64,000 bases of DNA, from contig NW_003314357.1 of the NCBI RefSeq assembly GCF_000143415.4, positions 7,018 to 71,017 on the forward strand, in the 5' to 3' direction. Of the stretch, positions 33,634 through 45,424 are shown one piece after another (position 1 is the stretch's first letter; the number at the start of each line of letters is the position of its first letter). A program made the translations under genes and the position numbers. The notes beneath the pieces were generated by a model, which was not told where the DNA came from, ran no database searches, and worked only from the letters and a program-made list of their open reading frames with translations. This DNA is from Selaginella moellendorffii. Taxonomy: Eukaryota; Streptophyta; Lycopodiopsida; Selaginellales; Selaginellaceae.

Positions 33634-34775
33634 CTATTTCTTGAGACCAAACAAGTTTTTGATACCATCTCCCCAACCAGCGGCGCCGCCGGGATTCTCC
33701 TTCTCCTGCGCCGCTTTGGCGGCCTTCTCCGCCTCGAAGCGGCCCAAGATCTCCGCCAGGGCCTTCTTCTGCCGCGCCGCCTCCTCGGGAGACAATGGCT
33801 CGTCCTCGTCCTTGCCTTTCTGCGACCGCGCCAGGAACGCTTGCTTCTGCCGCTCCATAGCTTCCCACTGCTTGGCCTTTTGCTTCTTCTTGGCCTCCAG
33901 CGCCTCCTTGAGCCCCCAGTCCTCGCGGCTGTCGTCGTATGTGTCGCCTGGAGCGATGAGCCTGGATGTTTGCTTGCCTTGGCCGGTTGCATCGTCCAAG
34001 CCACCCTCGCCTTTGGGCCCTGCCATCAATCCACTGGATCGTTCCATCTCCATGCGTTCCATACAAAGGAAGGAGTTTACCGATGAGAACTCGCGCGTGC
34101 CCGATCTGCCCGTCCTTGTACTCGTACGCAACGAGGCCGATTGGTTTCTTGAGCAGCGGTCTCACCTGGGAGCAAGCAAGCACATCAATCCATCAAAACC
34201 AGAGATGGAGATGGCGATGGACGTAAGTGAAAGAGAAGGAGAACTAGCTTACGTCCTTCATGAACTTGACGTGCTCTGGAGAACCTCGGAACGTCGTGAG
34301 ATGCAGAAACGATTCGTATCGCTCCCAAAAGTGGTACACATTCTTCTCCTGCAAATCGGCCTTGCACTCAAACTGGAGGACGCCACACGCTTTGTCGCTC
34401 TTCTATCGAATCAAGGAAACGCCAAAAGCAATCAGCCAAATCCATCTCTCTCGCTACTAGAATTCCAAAAAATACCTGGCATTCGCTGGCCCAATCCAGA
34501 ATCCCCTTGCACAAATCCACCACCGCCTCCTCCTTGCCCTCCTCGGCAACCAGAGTGGAGCTCATCACCAAGGATCGCCCGGTCTCCACTTTCTTGGCCG
34601 CCCTGATGCGCACACCTGACCTACATTGCTCTCGGCCGCTCGTCGCCGCCCGCCATATCCGTTGCTGCTGCTCCACAACAAATCTCTCTCGCGGCCTTAA
34701 CTCCACAGCTCCGCTCCGCCGGATCGCCGCTGCCTCCGCCGGCACCACGCAAGCGCCCGCCAATGCGGCAGCCAT
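33634..34775 (-). CDS. ABM-domain (dimeric alpha-beta barrel) protein, likely plastid-targeted
   Basis: Model: complement of 33634-34019, 34081-34165, 34253-34399, 34476-34775; four exons, 305 aa. Residues 1-60 are Ala/Arg-rich with few acids, fitting a chloroplast transit peptide. Residues about 67-150 resemble an antibiotic-biosynthesis-monooxygenase-like ferredoxin fold: SLVMSSTLVAEEGKEEAVVDLC, then FECKADLQEKNVYHFWERYES and FM.DVRPLL. The remainder is a highly charged Lys/Glu/Ala helix (about 205-290) ending GWGDGIKNLFGLKK. ABM proteins range from small oxygenases to heme-degrading enzymes, so the reaction is not predictable here. The tail is unusual for the fold. Confidence 0.72.
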
Positions 34776-36090
34776 AGCCCAGATCTTGGATAAACCCTAG
34801 CCCCGGCGCTTGAATGGCATCCAGGCGCGAATGTGGGTAAGATGAGGCGGCGGTATTATCATGGGCACCTCATTCCACCAGGGCTGGCTGGCTGGCTGGT
34901 GCTATTGCGTGATTGCCTCGCTGGGGCATTGTCATCGCCGGTCGTGCAATGCTGCCAACCACGTAGTTGCCCTGGCTGGGCATAAGTATCATCATATAAA
35001 TTAAAGAGGTAATTCGTCCCATCCTCTAGAAGCGGCAGTCAGACAAAGCCCGTGGTGTTGTCTGCGACGTCTCTTCTTGCTCTCTCATTTAATATGCGAG
35101 ACCGTGAAAAATTTCGGGTCAATCCTTCTCCCTATCGTCTTCCCTTCTTTTCAAACGAAAGCAAAAGGAGAGCATATTAATCGATTACACCCAGACAGTA
35201 ACGTTAGGACAGGGAATGCGGCACATGGCCATGCACATGGGCATCATGGCCATACACATGCCATGCCATGCACGGTCAAGTACGGGCCGGACGCACGGAG
35301 GACACGCACAAGTACGAGAGGAGAAAAGTCAACAAGAAACAGATGTAAGAAATAAGAAATGGGATGCCATGGCATGGCATGGACCATAGCCTACATGGCG
35401 ATTGGAGGATGGAACAATTTGTTTGGTGTTTGGTGGCCTGCCTTTGAAGAAGAGGAAGAAGGTACGTACCGCACCTCAGTCTTCTTCCTTTAACGACTTG
35501 CGTCGCTAGATTTAGCAGCGTGGCTGTAGTTGCTGGATCGACCGCTATCTCGCTGGGCCTCCAAGGGCGCGTCCCTCCAGATATGGAGGCGGCGCGGGTT
35601 TTAGCGGAGGAGCCAGCTAGCTGGAGTAGTGGGCATTTTAGCTGGATGCTATAGGCTATATCCCACTTTTGCTCTGGTTCGTGTGCGTGTGAGTGCGCCT
35701 GATCCGGGCCGACCGTGCATTCCGTATCTGCTGGCCATTCCGGCCTGCAATCGCGAAAAATCCTGGCCGTTGGATCCGGCACTGGGTGTCAGGCTTTTCA
35801 ATTGAGGGAGGCAGCAGCAGGGTTCCTCCAATGCGCGCAAGCTCTGGCTGCTGCTCGAGCCGCTGCTGGAGGATTTCTTTGTCTCGGCCATGCACTGGAT
35901 GCCGATCTGCGGCGCCGCGTCTCGCATCGAGCTAAGCAGCTAGTTAGAATATTTGGGAATCGCCGCTCGGAATCGCCCCTCCGCTCGCACGGCGCCTCTG
36001 CGGCGCCTAGGCGGCAGAGATACAGCTTGAATCGTGGCACCGATCTCCCGAAGAAATTGAGGTGATTTTGGGGCTTGCTTTTCACGGAGA
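34776..36090. promoter_or_regulatory. Divergent intergenic region between ABM gene and H+-ATPase
   Basis: This 1.3-kb region lies between two divergent start codons and should hold both promoters. A CCCTA motif is at 34791-34799 next to the ABM start. (GGCT)n is at 34883-34902. Overlapping CATGG/CCATG repeats are at 35222-35278 and 35365-35385. No convincing reading frame was found; frames present overlap on both strands and lack domains. Confidence 0.6.
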
Positions 36091-39000
36091 ATGGAGAACG
36101 ACGTAGAGAAGCCCAGCAAGGCTGCAATGCTCGAGGCCATTAACAAGGAGGCCGTTGATCTGGTAGGAAATCTTTCCTCTGGGGTGATGGAAAATCGATA
36201 ATCTCTTTGGTTTGCTGCTGCCAGGAAAACATTCCCATTGAGGAGGTCTTTGATCAACTGCGATGCACGAGGAAAGGTCTGACGAGCGAGGAGGGCGAGG
36301 AGCGCCTCAAAATTTTTGGTCATAACAGGCTAGAGGAGAAGCAGGTTTGTAGCATGCCTCTTAACACCAAGTGATAAGGAATATAACTGGCACTTTGCAT
36401 TGCAGGAGAGCAAGTTTTTTAAGTTCCTGGGATTCATGTGGAATCCTTTGTCTTGGGTGATGGAAGCTGCAGCAGTGATGGCCATAGCTCTCGCTAACGG
36501 AGACGTGAGTACTGTCATGTTTCTAGCCTGCTTGATATGTATGCCGCCCTTGACAGAATCGGCCGCCCGACTGGCAAGACTTCGTTGGGATCATAGCATT
36601 GCTCGTCATTAACTCAACCATAAGCTTCATTGAAGAAAACAACGCTGGAAATGCGGCGGCGGCCTTAATGGCGCGTCTTGCACCAAAGACTAAGGTAAGC
36701 ATAGTTTAGTTGTACTTTCTGTCTTAAGCAGCTCGTGACTTTATTGTCCTTTCTATTTCTCTTCTATGTTTCTTTCAGGTGTTGCGAGACGGTCGATGGG
36801 GCGAGCAGGATGCCAGTATTTTAGTTCCCGGTGACATTGTAAGCATCAAGTTGGGAGATATCGTTCCAGCGGACGCCCGTTTACTTGAAGGAGACCCTCT
36901 CAAAATAGACCAGGTACGCAGAACAAGCGTCACCTTACGACTCTAATGGTTTGCGCATGTTTTTGACTTGCAGTCCGCGCTTACAGGCGAATCTCTACCT
37001 GTTACCAAGTATCCTGGCGACGAAGTTTACTCGGGGTCGACATGCAAGCAAGGAGAGATTGAGGCAGTTGTGATAGGGACGGGGGTTCACACTTTCTTTG
37101 GAAAGGCTGCACATCTGGTAGACACTACAAATCAAGTCGGTCATTTCCAGAAGGTAATATCATTTCCTTTTTGAATTTTTTTTTTTTCTGCAATCGTTTT
37201 TTCATTGTTTTCTTTCTCTCGCAGGTTCTTACAGCAATCGGAAACTTCTGCATATGCTCCATTGCGATTGGAATGGTTATCGAACTTATAGTAATGTACC
37301 CCATCCAACATAGAACCTACAGGTCTGGGATTGACAACCTGCTGGTACTTTTGATTGGAGGCATCCCCATCGCTATGCCCACTGTTCTCTCCGTGACAAT
37401 GGCAATTGGCTCTCACCGGCTTGCGCAGCAGGTAAGAAACTAGTGATCAGGAATGCTGACAATGGGCATGTGTTTGGTCAGGGTGCTATTACTAAGCGAA
37501 TGACTGCAATAGAGGAGATGGCAGGAATGGATGTCCTTTGCAGTGACAAGACCGGCACCTTAACTTTGAATAAGCTAACCGTCGACAAGAATCTCGTGGA
37601 GGTACTTAAGTTTTATCCAAGACTGAACGTTTTTAAGTGCTGTGTTCGTTCTGCACAGGTTTTTGCAAAAGGATACGACAAAGATTACGTTTTGCTACTT
37701 GCTGCTAGAGCGTCAAGGATGGAAAATCAAGATGCCATTGACGCAGCTGTTGTCGGTACGCTTGCTGATCCAAAGGAGGTACGTTATCGGTTTTGTTTCC
37801 TACTGTTTTCTTATGATGTAAACTGCTTAGGCCCGTGCTGGTATTGAGGAAGTTCACTTTCTTCCATTTAATCCTACGGATAAGCGTACTGCTCTGACTT
37901 ATATTGACTCTGACGGGAAGATGCACAGAGCCAGCAAAGGCGCACCTGAGCAGGTGTTTTCTCTATGTTGTTTGGTTGCAGCTCTAAGCCGTGGGCGTAT
38001 ATGCAGATATTAGATCTTTCTTACAATAAGGTTGAGATTGCTCAAAGGGTGCACGCCGTCATTGACAAATTTGCTGAGCGTGGCCTTCGCTCTCTTGCAG
38101 TCGCATGCCAGGTAATGGAATGTTGGACTGTTGGCTGCTAATGCTAACAGCATATGTACTTACAGGACGTTCCCGAGGGCAACAAAGAGAGTCCAGGGGG
38201 TCCATGGCAATTTGTAGGCTTAATGCCTTTGTTTGATCCTCCTCGGCATGACAGCGCCGAGACTATTCGTAGGGCCCTGAATCTTGGGGTCAACGTAAAG
38301 ATGATAACTGGTACGTCTGTTCTTGAGCATTCTGGTGCTGGTTTTTTACGTGTCACTACCGCCAGGGGACCAGCTTGCTATTGGCAAAGAAACTGGCCGA
38401 CGTCTTGGCATGGGAACTAACATGTATCCGTCATCTTCGCTTCTTGGACAAAGCAAAGGGGAGGCATTTGAAGGATTGCCAATTGACGAACTGATTGAAA
38501 AAGCCGATGGATTTGCGGGGGTATTTCCAGGTAATCTTGTTATTTGCTGAAGCCAACTATGTTACCTTTCTCATGTGCAGAGCACAAGTACGAGATAGTA
38601 AAGCGCTTGCAAATGAAGAAGCATATATGTGGAATGACTGGTGACGGTGTCAATGATGCGCCTGCTCTGAAGAAGGCAGATATAGGAATTGCAGTGGCAG
38701 ATGCAACAGATGCAGCAAGGGGTGCTTCAGATATAGTCCTGACAGAACCTGGCCTGAGCGTGATAATAAGCGCCGTGCTAACAAGTCGCGCGATTTTTCA
38801 GAGGATGAAGAACTATACTGTAAGTTTTGATACATTCGATGGTCTCTTGTTAGCTTATGTGTGGTTTTACAGATTTATGCCGTATCCATCACTATAAGGA
38901 TAGTGGTAAGTATGCACTTTTCTTTGACTTCAAAGGATTTTGATACACATGTTTTTCTTCGTTAGCTTGGTTTTATGCTGCTGGCGTTGATATGGAAGTT

Positions 39001-40123
39001 CGATTTTCCCCCATTCATGGTGCTAATCATTGCAATATTGAACGATGGTACGTAAAAGATTTCTCTTCGCTGTTTATGACCTTGCTGTTGCTGGGCAGGC
39101 ACAATCATGACCATCTCCAAGGACAGAGTGAAACCATCTCCTTTGCCTGACAGTTGGAAGCTCTCGGAGATTTTTGCGACAGGAGTTGTGATCGGCAGTT
39201 ACCTTGCGCTTATGACAGTCATTTTCTACTGGCTGGCAGACAAGACTACCTTTTTCCCTGTAAGTAGACTTGTGTTTCAGTATCAACGCTAAATTCTTTT
39301 CTTTTAGGACCATTTCCACGTTCCTCACATTGGAAGCGATGCCAACAAAATGCATTCGGCCATCTATTTGCAAGTTAGTATCGTAAGCCAGGCTCTGATT
39401 TTCGTCACGAGGTCGAGAAGCTGGTCCTTCATGGAAAGGCCTGGATTTCTTCTCGTTGTGGCGTTTCTTATTGCCCAGCTGGTAAGTTACACAATTTTGA
39501 TTTTGGTTCGGATTGAGCGAGAGATGTTATTGTCAGATTGCGACTTTTATTGCCGTGTACGCCAACTGGGGCTTTGCCTTTGTGGAGGGAATTGGCTGGG
39601 GTTGGGCCGGTGTTATATGGCTATACAACATCGTCTTCTACTTCCCTCTGGATGTTATCAAGTTCGCTGTGCGTTACATACTAAGTGGCAGAGCATGGGA
39701 GCTTCTATTCGAGCAAAGAGTAAGTGGTGTTATACCTTTGCCTGCCGGGAGACTGACTATTTCCATTTTGGTGTGTTCCAGACTGCTTTTACGCGCCAAA
39801 AAGACTTCGGAAGGGAGGCTCGGGAAGTGAAGTGGGCTCAGGCGCAACGAACTCTACACGGGCTCCAGCCACCGGACTTCAAGATACCCGAGAAGGGTAC
39901 TCACAAAGAGACGTCAGACATGGCCGAGCAGGCTTTAAGGAGAGCCGAGATTGCAAGGTACTTTTCTGTTTTTCCTTTGTTTTTTGTGTGTCAACAAGGC
40001 TAAGCCGCGGATGCATGGCAATGCAGGTTGAGAGAGCTTCACACTTTAAAGGGTCACGTCGAATCTGTAGTGAGGTTGAAAGGCTTGGACATCAACACCA
40101 TCCAGCAGGCCTACACTGTCTAG
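36091..40123 (+). CDS. Plasma-membrane H+-ATPase (P3A-type), penultimate-Thr form
   Basis: Twenty-one exons: 36091-36162, 36225-36344, 36406-36504, 36557-36694, 36779-36913, 36974-37153, 37225-37431, 37482-37601, 37659-37778, 37831-37953, 38007-38111, 38166-38310, 38366-38530, 38581-38819, 38873-38905, 38966-39047, 39099-39259, 39308-39481, 39537-39719, 39782-39957, 40027-40123; 957 aa (Arabidopsis AHA1/2 about 949). Actuator TGES lies at 192-195 and the phosphorylated Asp of DKTGT is residue 339. TGDGVND is near 596-602. Ten transmembrane helices are expected. The C-terminal R-domain has the [15 protein letters not shown] region and ends YTV, so Thr956 is penultimate, the 14-3-3 docking site of regulated plant pumps. 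It pumps protons out of the cell using ATP. All splice sites are GT/AG. Confidence 0.96.
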
Positions 40124-40234
40124 AGGCGATCGATCGAGTGAGCGACGCGATAGTAGTGGAATGTGGATATATTTCCAGTGATGCTAGTGAGCTAGCTAGC
40201 ACAGCTATGGTGGTTTGTAGCGTTTGGACAATTA

Positions 40235-41920
40235 TCATACTGACATATATGTTGAATAATAGGAGATAGGAGAGAAAGCGGAGCGTGACAAGACGCTTTG
40301 TAACACTTTGTCGTCACAATGCATGGCCGTGGCGGATACAAGCGAGGCGACTGATGGGCGATACTGCGGGAGTGACTCGACAAGTTCTTGTGCGAGCACA
40401 AGCTGGCCGGATCGCGCGATGCTATCGACAATGCAGCTGTGGTGGTCGGGCGTGGGAGTGATTTGCCAGTCGGTTTGCATGGAGCGGAAGAGCCGGCATG
40501 CCGCGGCGGTAAGCCCAACGTGGCTGCATGCCACCAGCAAGCACACAAAGGTAATGTTATCGGGCGGTATGCCGCACAGTAGCATGTCACGGAAACGGTG
40601 GAATGCGGTAATGGTGTCGCTGTGGCGGGCATAGCCGGCAATAAGGCCATTCCAGGTGTTCGTGGTGGGAGCCGGGGCGAGAGACAAAAACTGTTCGGCT
40701 TTATTCAGATGCCCGGCTTGGGCATTTGCTGCAACAACAGCATTCCAAGAGAGCTGGTTTTTTTGTGGTGTCGATTCAAACATTTCCATTGCTTGTTGGA
40801 GCTGTCCAGCGCGAGCAAGCGCAGCCACAGTGACGTTCCAAGTGGTTGTATCCCAAGCGGGCATCTTCTGGCGGAAGGACGTGAAGGTGGCGACGTTGTC
40901 GGCAAAGAAGCCGAGCATCGAGTTCCAGGTGATGACAGTCCGTGTGCCGCGCGGCATGGCGTCGAACAGGCGCCGTGCGGTATCCACGCGCCCCGCAGAG
41001 CCGTAGGCGGTAAGCATGGCGGTCCATGACGCGGCGTCCTTGCGCGGCGTGGCGTCAAACACCCGCTGGGCATCCTCCAGCTGACCCAGCCGCGCATACC
41101 CGTGCAGCAGCACGTTCCACGACACCGTGTCGTGCGTCAGCATGGCCGTGTGGAAGAAGCGCCCGGCGTCGCCCATCCTGCCCGCCGCGCAGTGGGCGTG
41201 CAGCATGACGTTGCAGGCCACCTGGTCGTGCCACGGCATGCAGCCGAAGGTCCGCGCGGCATGCCCGTCTTGCCCCGCCGCGGCATATGCCATTACCAGT
41301 GCGTTCCAGGCCACCACGTCGCGCCCCGAGGGAATGCACTCGTCAAAGATGGCCACAGAGAGATCCGTTATCCCGGCGCGCGCGTAGGCTCCCATCATAA
41401 CTGTCCAGGAGATCGTGTTCGGCTGGGGCATAGCGTGGAGCAGCTTTGCTGCCTGAGACAAATGCCCAGCCTCGGCATTTGCTGCAACGAGAGCATTCCA
41501 TGAAGATGCGTTCCATTGCGGCATTTTCGAGTGAACTTTCTCAGCTTGTTCAAGGTGATCTGTAGACGAAGATGCTGCAAGAAACGCGTTCCAGGCCACA
41601 ATGTCGCGCCTGGGCATTGCGTCAAACACCTCTCGCGCCTGCAGGACATGCCCGTTGCTGGCAAATGCCGTGAGGAGGATTGTCCAGGAGAAGAGATTGG
41701 GACGAGGCAGGGTCGAGAAGATGGCCGCTGCATCGTCGGCGCTTCCACACTTGCCATACATTTCCATGAGGAGGTTCAAGTGGAAGCGCGCTTGCTGCTG
41801 GTGATCTTGATTTTGGTGCTGCTGGACGACCAAGGCGTGGAGCCGGCGCGCTTGCGCCAAATCCTTGGCGTGGCCACAGCTCCGGATCATGGCCTGGAGC
41901 GCAACTGTGTCCATCTTCAT
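40235..41920 (-). CDS. Pentatricopeptide repeat (PPR) protein, PLS-like, intronless
   Basis: The gene is a single 561-codon exon. Residues about 45-500 are degenerate PPR units of 31-35 residues, each around the phrase (V/T).WN..L.A.A..G....A...F..MP, e.g. DIVAWNAFLAA, NASSWNALVAANAEAGHL and NTISWTVMMGAYARAG. The C-terminus shows a partial E-like segment (CLLVACSHVGL...) and ends without a DYW domain. Such proteins bind organelle RNA base by base, in editing or processing. No clear transit peptide is seen. It lies tail-to-tail with the H+-ATPase (111 bp between stops) and head-to-head with EXO70. Confidence 0.9.
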   Translation of the reverse strand: MKMDTVALQAMIRSCGHAKDLAQARRLHALVVQQHQNQDHQQQARFHLNLLMEMYGKCGSADDAAAIFSTLPRPNLFSWTILLTAFASNGHVLQAREVFDAMPRRDIVAWNAFLAASSSTDHLEQAEKVHSKMPQWNASSWNALVAANAEAGHLSQAAKLLHAMPQPNTISWTVMMGAYARAGITDLSVAIFDECIPSGRDVVAWNALVMAYAAAGQDGHAARTFGCMPWHDQVACNVMLHAHCAAGRMGDAGRFFHTAMLTHDTVSWNVLLHGYARLGQLEDAQRVFDATPRKDAASWTAMLTAYGSAGRVDTARRLFDAMPRGTRTVITWNSMLGFFADNVATFTSFRQKMPAWDTTTWNVTVAALARAGQLQQAMEMFESTPQKNQLSWNAVVAANAQAGHLNKAEQFLSLAPAPTTNTWNGLIAGYARHSDTITAFHRFRDMLLCGIPPDNITFVCLLVACSHVGLTAAACRLFRSMQTDWQITPTPDHHSCIVDSIARSGQLVLAQELVESLPQYRPSVASLVSATAMHCDDKVLQSVLSRSAFSPISYYSTYMSV

Positions 41921-41998
41921 CCATGAGTACTCCTCTTTTTTTCTTGGTCTTCCCTTGGCTCCAAATAAACCCTATCTAGGTTAGGGGAGAACAGGGGA
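41921..41998. promoter_or_regulatory. 78-bp bidirectional start region between PPR and EXO70
   Basis: Two start codons on opposite strands are only 78 bp apart. The spacer has a pyrimidine run (CCTCTTTTTTTCTTGG) and a telo-box-like ATAAACCCTATC with a TTAGGGG next to it (41968-41986). No TATA box is evident. The 5' UTRs must be very short or overlap the neighbouring coding region. Confidence 0.6.
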
Positions 41999-44613
41999 AT
42001 GGCGATGGATGGCGACGCCCTGGCGGCGACGGCGCTGCTGCTGCGCGACAGCCTTCACAGGAGCCAGAGCGTGACGCAGAGCGTGATGAGCATCCTGGGA
42101 TCGTTCGATGCGCGGCTGTCGGGCCTGGAATCCGCCATGCGCCCCACGCAGGTAAGAAATTTCTCATCGAAGCGTCTCTCTCTCTCTCTCTCGATTCCTC
42201 CTCATCGTGATCTCTCGCTAGCTGCGCACGCACTCGTACAGGACTGTCCACCACAACATCGACAAGACGCTCAAGGCGGCTCAAGCGATTCTCACGCGCT
42301 TTGATGTGTCGCGGCAGGTAAGACATTTTCCAAGGAGAGAGAAGTGAAAAGAGAATCACTGCTTATCTGTCAGGTGGAAACCAAGATCCTCAAAGGGCCT
42401 CGGGAGGATCTGGGAGGCTACGTCGCGGCCGTGGATGAGATCAAGCGCAACATCGAGTTCTTTACTTACAATCGCAGCTTTAAGAATGACGACGCTGCGC
42501 TCACCCATGCACGTACGCTTCTTTCCAAAGCCATGGAGAAGCTAAATGGAGAGCTCAAACTTGTCCTCTCCCAGCACGGGTAAGACAGGCGTTTTCTTTT
42601 CTCTCATTCTTGTTTCTCATCTCATCTTGGCTCCCTCTGTGCAGCAAGCCGGTGGAACCAGCACGGCTCTTGGAATCCTTGCCCAAGACTGCCCCAGCGC
42701 ACCATGACAATTCTACACCTGATGCTCCTGCCACCACCAACGATGCGGTTGTGCTTCCGATGCTACTCCCCCCCAGGATTGTCCCTCAGTTGCACGATAT
42801 CGCTGAGCGCATGATCGGCTCTGGTCACCACCAGCAATGCTTGAAAACTTACAGGTTTGGTCTAAGGGAAAACTGTTACATCATAACTTAGTTTTTACCT
42901 TGCAGAGACGCGAGAGCATCTGTATTGGAGCAGAGCCTCCGTAAGCTAGGAGTGGAGAAGCTCACGCGAGAAGACGTCCAAAAACTACAATGGGAGGTGC
43001 TGGAGGGAAAGATTGGCAACTGGATCCAACACATGCGCGCTGCTGTAAGTCATTCTTTCTCTTTTGTCTCCATTTTTATTTTTTTCTTTCATAGAGAGAG
43101 AAGTTTTTTGTTGCGCTTTAACATAAGAGAAGGATAAAAAACACAGGTCAAACTCCTCTTTGCAGCGGAATGGAAGCTCTGCAATCAAGTCTTCGATGGC
43201 CTAGATCCTTACCGAGAGGCTTGTTTTGCAGAAATCACTCAGAACAGCTTCAGCGTGCTGAGCAGCACCGGCGAAGCCATTGCTAGGAGCAAAAAGTCCC
43301 CTGAGAAGCTCTTTGTGCTCCTGGACATGTTCGAGACTATGCATGATCTTCTGCCGGAGGTATCTCATCTCGTCTCTGGTTTCTTAATTGGCTGCGCTGT
43401 GCAGATGAAAACAATGTTCGCAGGGGAGACATCAGCTTCTGTTCGTGATGCAGCTGCTGGTCTCACTCAGAAGCTAGCACAAACTGCTCGTGATACCTTT
43501 GATGATTTTCTGGATGCTGTGGAGAAAGACGCAACCAAAACTGCTGTCCAGGATGGTACGGTCCACCCGCTTACGAGTTACGTCATTAACTATGTCAAGT
43601 TTCTCTTTGAGTAAGTGGTTAATCTGCCTCTGGTAGCTGGACATAACTTGCTGTTTGTTTGTCTCCTTTGGTTTCGAGCAGCTACCAAATCACATTGAGG
43701 CAACTCTTTGATGAGGAGGACAAGGATGTGTCGAGTTCCCGGTTGGCAGCAGCGACATCGAAAATTATGGTCGTTTTACAGAACAATCTTGACTCTAAGG
43801 CGAAGCAGTACAAGGACCCTGCTCTGACGCATATCTTTCTCATGAACAACATCCATTACATGGTTAAATCCGTGCGAAGGTATAAGCAAGCAAGCAAGCC
43901 TTGGGAGCTAAAAGTCATACCTCTCTGCAGGTCGGAGGCTAAAGACCTTCTCGGGGATGACTGGATTCAAAGGCATCGCCGCATCGTCCAGCAGCATGCT
44001 CAGGCATATCAGCGCACAGCGTGGGGAAAGGTATTGGTTTTTTTTTTCCTGGCTTGCTTGAAGCAAACTTGGCTGGGTATTGCAGCTACTTCAATACCTC
44101 AGTGGCCAGGGATTGTCGTCCTCTTCGGGAGGCAGCGGGATGAGTACGGGAGGAGCTCCTGACGGAACCAGCAGTGGGATATCCAGAGCCGTGCTGAAAG
44201 AAAGGTTTGTGAGTGGTTTTCTTTCTTGTTATTTGTTGTCAAGGTGAGAGTTCACACAGGTTCAAAAACTTCAACATTTTGTTCGAGGAGCTTCATCAAC
44301 GGCAGTCCCAATGGACCATTCCAGACGCGGAGCTGCGAGATGCGGTGCGGCTGGCTGTCGCCGAGGTGCTACTCCCAGCATACCGGAGTTTCATCAAACG
44401 CTACAGGTTTTTTTTTTTTCTTTTGTTTTGTTCACGAGGGAAGATACGGATGCTCTGCAATGCAGTGCCATTTTGGAGAATGGGAAGAACACGCAGAGGT
44501 ACATCAAGTACACGGCGGACGACTTGGATCGCTTGCTGGGCGAGCTGTTCGAAGGCAAGACTAGAGGCGGTCCTGGAAGTGGTGGCGGCAGCAGTGGTGG
44601 CGAACGAAGATAG
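41999..44613 (+). CDS. EXO70: Exocyst subunit EXO70, A1-like
   Basis: Twelve exons: 41999-42151, 42222-42317, 42374-42579, 42645-42854, 42906-43044, 43147-43359, 43405-43610, 43682-43879, 43931-44030, 44086-44204, 44260-44406, 44466-44613; 644 aa (Arabidopsis EXO70A1 is 638). The N-terminus is helical (coiled coil about 15-70). The C-terminal Exo70 domain has VHPLTSYVINYVKFLFDYQ, HIFLMNNIHYMVKSV, LLGDDWIQRHRRIVQQHA and NILFEELHQRQSQWTIPD. The tail is Gly/Ser-rich. EXO70 tethers secretory vesicles to the plasma membrane via phosphoinositides; the multi-exon structure fits the A clade rather than the intron-poor plant-specific clades. The ATG at 41999 is followed by another at 42005. Confidence 0.94.
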
Positions 44614-44702
44614 TGAAAGTTTTGTGTTGTGGAGGATGTGAATATATGTAAGTTTTCGACGCGTGAGAGAGAAGATATAGGTCACAGGGGAGAGGAGAAG
44701 CG

Positions 44703-45259
44703 ATGAAGGAGGTGGGGTGGTGGACGAGGAACCACGGCTACAAGGCGTGGGCAGTGGCGATTATCCTGCTGCTGGCGGTGTGGTCGATGCTGTCGGGGAG
44801 CGCGGGGCTGGGCCTGGCCAGGAAATGGTCCGCCGCAGCACACACGCAAACGAGCCGCTTCTGGTTGGCGGCCATGGATCACTACCATGGAGGAGGTGGC
44901 GACGAGGACGAATTGGCGAGTGTGGATCCACTGGTGGGTTTGCTTTGTCTTGGGTGGTGGTGGTGGCTGGCTTGGATCGACAATGTAGGCTTGTATCTTG
45001 GCAGGAGGCGGAGATGCGAGAGAAGATTGTGCGGCATGCCTGGAGTGGCTACCGTTTCGGCAGCAAGGAGGACAAGAGCAGTGGCAGCTTCTGGCAGGAT
45101 GCGTTCGAGGCGGCGTTTGAGGAGCTGGAGAGCGACAAGAGCACGGTGAGTGATGGCGCAGTGCGCGAGATCGCGAAGCTGTCGGCACGCCTCGGCGCTT
45201 TTGGGGTGGACGTGAACACCGGCAAGCCCAGGAATGGCAAAGCCAAGAAACAAATCTAG
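44703..45259 (+). CDS. Small single-pass membrane protein of unknown function
   Basis: Two exons, 44703-44933 and 45005-45259; 161 aa. A transmembrane helix spans about 15-38 (AWAVAIILLLAVWSMLSGSAG) after a short basic/aromatic start. The rest is soluble, with an acidic DEDEL stretch and the segment RHAWSGYRFGSKEDKSS..FWQDAFEAAFEELESD. Length and layout fit a plant-specific family of about 160 residues (possibly DUF1195), but I am not certain of the family. It starts 89 bp after the EXO70 stop and is convergent with the peroxiredoxin gene. Confidence 0.75.
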
Positions 45260-45424
45260 CAGAGCGAGGAACTAGAGCAAACGACGCTTCCACTGCATTC
45301 AACTTCGTGATCTTGTAAGCTTGCAAATATGTAGAAACCAAAAACTCCCTTTTTGCCTCTCGAGATCTCCTTGCATGGGAGCATTCCACCGAAACAAACC
45401 TGTTTATTTGAGCCTCATGGGAGC

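Noticed and set aside
35276-35782. 168-codon minus-strand frame in the intergenic region
   Set aside because: No domain, overlapping frames on both strands, and promoter position between two divergent genes.
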